From contig CAYGKA010000007.1 in the NCBI GenBank assembly GCA_964350445.1, forward strand, positions 1 to 64,000: DNA of 64,000 nt. The letters are read 5' to 3'. The notes under the pieces were generated by a model. That model did no database searches. It was not told the DNA's origin and saw only the letters and a program-made list of their open reading frames with translations. Positions 61,311 to 64,000 of this stretch are shown piece by piece. Positions within the stretch are counted from its first letter, which is position 1. Every line of letters starts with the position of its first letter. This DNA comes from Hwanghaeella sp964350445 (GTDB taxonomy: Bacteria > Pseudomonadota > Alphaproteobacteria > UBA8366 > Aestuariispiraceae). A program made the position numbers and the translations under genes.

Positions 61311-62393
61311 ATGAGATCCCGTCTCACGGAACTGCTGGATATCGACGTCCCCATCATCCAGGCGCCGATGGCCGGTGTGTCGACGCCGGAACTGGCGGTC
61401 GCGGTCGCCAATGCGGGGGGCCTGGGGTCGCTGGCGGTGGGTACGATGACAGCGGCGCAGGCCGAAAGCGCACTCGCCAAGCTGAAGACCCTGACCAACC
61501 GGCCGATCAACGTGAACGTCTTCACGCATGAAACGCCGAAGCGTGATGCCGCGCTCGAGGCCGCCTGGCTCGACACGCTACGCCCTTATTTCACAGAGTT
61601 CGGCGCGGACCCCCCCGCTTCTCTTTCGGAGATATACACCTCCTTCAACGACGACCCGGACATGCTGGACCTGCTGGTGCGCCAACGTCCGGCGGCAGTC
61701 AGCTTCCATTTCGGCCTGCCGACCCCGGACGCCATGGACGCCCTGAAGGGTGCCGGAATCCTAACGTTTTGCTCCGCCACCACGGTCGAGGAAGCGCTTC
61801 AGATCGAAGCGGCCGGCATCGATATCGTCGTCGCCCAGGGTTACGAGGCGGGCGGCCATCGCGGGACCTTCTCGGCCGATCATGATGCCGCCATCGGTAC
61901 TTTCGCGCTTGTCCCGCAAGTCCGTGCCGCCGTCGGCATCCCCGTCGTCGCGGCGGGCGGAATCGGCACCGGGGCCGGAATCGCGGCGGCCTTCGCACTC
62001 GGCGCGGACGGCGTGCAGATCGGCACCGCCTTCATAAGCAGCCCCGAATCCGCCGCCGGCCAGTCGCATCACGACCTGCTTGTCGGAAAGCCGGGCCGGG
62101 CAACGGAAATCACCGGCATCCTCTCGGGCCGCCCGGCGCGCGGCATCGTCAACCGATTGATGGCCGACATGCGCGGCCGGGAATCGGAAGCCCCCGCCTA
62201 TCCCGTCGCCTATGATGCCGGCAAGGCACTGGCCGGCGCGGCGAAGGCCAAGGGCGACAACAATTTCGCCGCTCTGTGGGGCGGCCAGACGGCGCCGCTG
62301 AACCGGCAGATCCCGGCGGCGGAACTAGTCGCGGCGCTCGTGAAGGAAGCGGCTGAGGCGCTGGGTATAGCGATGGACCGGCTCAAACCATAG
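61311..62393 (+). CDS. Nitronate monooxygenase/2-nitropropane dioxygenase family FMN protein
   Basis: The product is 360 aa from the ATG at 61311, which has AAAGGA eight bases upstream; an ATG two codons earlier is too close. The FMN barrel is recognisable: LDIDVPIIQAPMAGVSTPELAVAVANAGGLGSLAVG, FHFGLP, VAQGYEAGGHRGTF (the catalytic-His motif of class I enzymes) and VVAAGGIGTGAGIAAAFALGADGVQIGTAFISSPES. It would oxidise alkyl nitronates. Probably one transcript with the Rieske protein. Confidence 0.88.
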   Translation: MRSRLTELLDIDVPIIQAPMAGVSTPELAVAVANAGGLGSLAVGTMTAAQAESALAKLKTLTNRPINVNVFTHETPKRDAALEAAWLDTLRPYFTEFGADPPASLSEIYTSFNDDPDMLDLLVRQRPAAVSFHFGLPTPDAMDALKGAGILTFCSATTVEEALQIEAAGIDIVVAQGYEAGGHRGTFSADHDAAIGTFALVPQVRAAVGIPVVAAGGIGTGAGIAAAFALGADGVQIGTAFISSPESAAGQSHHDLLVGKPGRATEITGILSGRPARGIVNRLMADMRGRESEAPAYPVAYDAGKALAGAAKAKGDNNFAALWGGQTAPLNRQIPAAELVAALVKEAAEALGIAMDRLKP

Positions 62394-62465
62394 TTCCGCG
62401 GTCTCGGTTGAGGTCTTGATCAAAACCCCTTTCAGAACCGCTTTCCAATCCCTATATTAACCGTG

Positions 62466-62479
62466 CCGGCTTCGGCCGG
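62466..62479 (+). repeat. UUCG tetraloop hairpin just upstream of ssrA
   Basis: CCGGC-TTCG-GCCGG forms a stable C(UUCG)G hairpin. It is preceded by a -10-like TATATT (62453-62458) and is likely the 5' end of the tmRNA precursor or part of the acceptor piece. Confidence 0.5.
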
Positions 62480-62484
62480 TTATG

Positions 62485-62812
62485 ACGCTAAAGGGTGGCA
62501 TGGAATAAGCGCAGCGGACCCGGGGGCGGTACCCGGCGCCTCCACCATGAGAACCAAGCAAACCTGATATTTCAGAGGGTTACGCAGGGTTCTGATGATG
62601 GGGGCGAAATAGGATCGACGCGTGTGGTAAAGATGCTTTCTGCGTTCGGTATGGTATCCGCCGTTATCGGGCCACGGCTATAAATGCCAATGATAACGGA
62701 GAGATGGTTGCCGTCGCCGCGTAATGCGGTCAAAGCGACACTTCGGAATTCCTAGCCGGTTCATCGCCGTCTAGGTGGGGTATGGGGGACCTAGCAACAG
62801 AACCCCCCACTT
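62485..62812 (+). ncRNA. ssrA: Two-piece, circularly permuted tmRNA
   Basis: The acceptor piece comes first: T arm CCGGG-GGCGGTA-CCCGG, then CGCCTCC, discriminator A and CCA ending at 62547. About 50 bases later the coding piece starts with GGGGGCGAAATAGGATCGAC (62600), whose GGGGGCG pairs with CGCCTCC. The tag frame 62686-62724 reads ANDNGEMVAVAA followed by TAA. Near the 3' end CTAGGT (62771-62776)/ACCTAG (62789-62794) and GGGGG/CCCCC (up to 62810) form an H-type pseudoknot. Exact mature ends are estimates. The permuted order is typical of alphaproteobacteria. It rescues stalled ribosomes. Confidence 0.92.
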
Positions 62813-63049
62813 TATTCTCCCGCGCACTTCTTGAACCATCGCAGGCAGCGCCTGCCGTCATACGGTCATGCGAAAGCGGCGCGGCCAATTTCACGTTTAT
62901 CGCAATTTGCAAACAATTGGGTCTTTTCACCCGGCACCGGGACTGCAATTCTATAGCGGTCAACGTGATGCGTCCGCCTGGGCCTTTAGCCCCTTCGCAT
63001 CGCGCCTTTTTGATTCATGTGCGTCGATACAGTTGTGGTGGGGAACAGA

Positions 63050-63580
63050 ATGTCCGAGGACCGGATTGGCTATAATGCGATGGTTGAGGAAGCGATGCGC
63101 AGCGTCGTTCGCAAAGCCATCGAATTGGCCGCATCCGAAGGCCTTCCGGGCGAACACCATTTCTATATCACCTTCCGCACCGACCACCCGGACGCGAAGC
63201 TGCCCGACCATCTGCACAAACGCTATCCGCGCGAAATGACCATTGTTCTGCAGCATCAATTCTGGAACCTGACGATCGACGACGAGAAACTCGAAGTCGA
63301 CTTGAGCTTCAATCAGAAACTTGAACGTCTGCGCGTGCCGATGGACGCCTTGATTACCTTCGCCGATCCATCGGTCAATTTCGGTCTGCAGTTCCATCCT
63401 TCCACGCCGGAAGGAGAGGCGGAAGACGACATCCTGGAAATCGGCGATGACGAAACCGCCGACGAGGCCGGCGACATCGCCGGCGCCGCCGCGGACAACG
63501 CGGCCGAACCAAGCGATTCCGAAGGCGAAAACCGCGACGCCGACAACGTGGTCACCCTGGACGCCTTCCGCAAAAAATAA
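63050..63580 (+). CDS. sspB: ClpXP adaptor SspB, alphaproteobacterial type
   Basis: The product is 176 aa. The start at 63050 follows GGGGAA. The SspB fold is seen in YNAMVEEAMRSVVRKAIELAASEGLPGEHHFYITFRTDHP, YPREMTIVLQHQFWNLTIDDEKLEVDLSFN and RVPMDALITFADPSVNFGLQF. A long acidic linker then leads to the ClpX-binding tail DNVVTLDAFRKK. It delivers ssrA-tagged proteins to ClpXP; the tag gene itself lies directly upstream in this window. Confidence 0.93.
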   Translation: MSEDRIGYNAMVEEAMRSVVRKAIELAASEGLPGEHHFYITFRTDHPDAKLPDHLHKRYPREMTIVLQHQFWNLTIDDEKLEVDLSFNQKLERLRVPMDALITFADPSVNFGLQFHPSTPEGEAEDDILEIGDDETADEAGDIAGAAADNAAEPSDSEGENRDADNVVTLDAFRKK

Positions 63581-63764
63581 CCGGTCCTTCACGCCGCCAC
63601 CGCCGCTTTTCCGTTCCGCGTCATTCGGCCGGTGCGGACCTTTCGCTTGGGCTGCCGACATATACGATGGTAATAGATGAGGAGACGGGTCCGTGTTGCT
63701 TTCGCCAGCGCGGGTTACCACAAGAATCTGGATAATCAGCCGCGACAGGCGAAGGGGAAGAACG

Positions 63765-64000
63765 ATGGCAGAGCCGAATTTCCATGAGATGTTTCCGCTG
63801 GGCGAGGACAAGACGCCGTACCGCAAATTGGACGGCGATTTCGTCACCACCGCGGAATTCGAGGGCCAGGAAATCCTGAAAGTGGATACCGAAGCCCTGC
63901 GCCTGCTGTCCGAGGAAGCCTTCCACGACATCAACCACCTGCTCCGTCCCGGCCACCTGCAGCAGCTTCGCAACATCCTGGAAGACCCGGAAGCGTCGTC
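63765..64000 (+). CDS. Class I (Fe-S) fumarate hydratase, N-terminal part, truncated by window end
   Basis: The first 78 residues are visible from the ATG at 63765 (GAAGGGGAAG upstream). The sequence FPLGEDKTPYRKLDGDFVTT, followed by LRLLSEEAFHDINHLLRPGHLQQLRNILEDPEAS, is the conserved N-terminus of single-chain class I fumarases of the TCA cycle. The cluster cysteines lie beyond the window. Confidence 0.88.
   Translation, partial: MAEPNFHEMFPLGEDKTPYRKLDGDFVTTAEFEGQEILKVDTEALRLLSEEAFHDINHLLRPGHLQQLRNILEDPEAS

Noticed and set aside
62775..62815. GTGGGG...CCCCAC plus T-rich tail taken as a separate terminator
   Set aside because: The same bases form a better H-type pseudoknot of the tmRNA coding piece; the T-rich tail may still help termination.

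Overview
The window reads as high-GC chromosomal DNA of an alphaproteobacterium, most likely a marine Rhodospirillales-type lineage. This is inferred from several features: a circularly permuted two-piece tmRNA gene, a SAM-II riboswitch, DUF2948 beside murA, the cysG-DUF2849-sulfite reductase-DUF934 order, an alpha-type SspB and a bactofilin. No phage, transposase, CRISPR array or toxin-antitoxin pair was found. One 100-N gap (8283-8382) is flanked by a 55-bp duplication and looks like an assembly join, not biology.

Layout. 1-7 kb: polyamine/amino-acid catabolism, with the C-terminal part of a gamma-glutamylputrescine-synthetase-like glutamine synthetase, a SpuC-like aminotransferase with an overlapping sugar-methyltransferase-like gene, a TerB-like protein and a DAO-type FAD oxidoreductase. 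7-11 kb: a CPBP membrane protease, an acidic unknown, and homogentisate dioxygenase with an FAH-family hydrolase behind a promoter carrying a MarR-type palindrome. 11-16 kb: DUF2948, murA, dcd, a sulfotransferase-like protein, tRNA-Thr(GGT) and a GcvA-type LysR regulator. 16-25 kb: secreted matrixin, PRC-barrel and DUF1127 proteins, a DMT transporter, a PAS histidine kinase, a Sel1/SPOR protein and a FadH-like reductase. 25-33 kb: a complete oligopeptide-type ABC transporter with a gamma-glutamyltransferase upstream on the same strand. 33-40 kb: a NIT-domain hybrid kinase, an ABC-F ATPase, a YcaQ-type DNA glycosylase and HutG.

40.5-46.6 kb is the best-resolved regulatory unit. A promoter is followed directly by a SAM-II aptamer and an intrinsic terminator, with a visible competing antiterminator pairing. 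Behind it lie cysG, DUF2849, a siroheme sulfite/nitrite reductase, a 75-aa unknown, DUF934, metZ and a rhodanese: sulfite to sulfide to homocysteine under SAM feedback.

46.9-54 kb holds an unknown 423-aa protein, a secreted FGE-fold protein overlapping hutI, divergent hutF, an RraA-like protein, a degenerate tRNA-like sequence, and an atypical PP2C phosphatase with an overlapping partner. 54-59.5 kb: bactofilin, trxB, folA, thyA, and an MFS transporter followed by a cysteine-rich COG2345-type regulator. 59.6-62.4 kb: a divergent Rieske-fusion protein and nitronate-monooxygenase-like gene, with TTTCGAAA palindromes in the shared control region. The window ends with ssrA (tag ANDNGEMVAVAA), sspB, which encodes the adaptor for that tag, and the start of class I fumarase.

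The strongest candidates for something under-described are the Rieske-fusion/nitronate monooxygenase divergon with its thiol-rich regulator, the SAM-II attenuator over a whole sulfite-to-homocysteine operon, and a 20-residue Gln/Glu-repeat leader ORF coupled to hutG.
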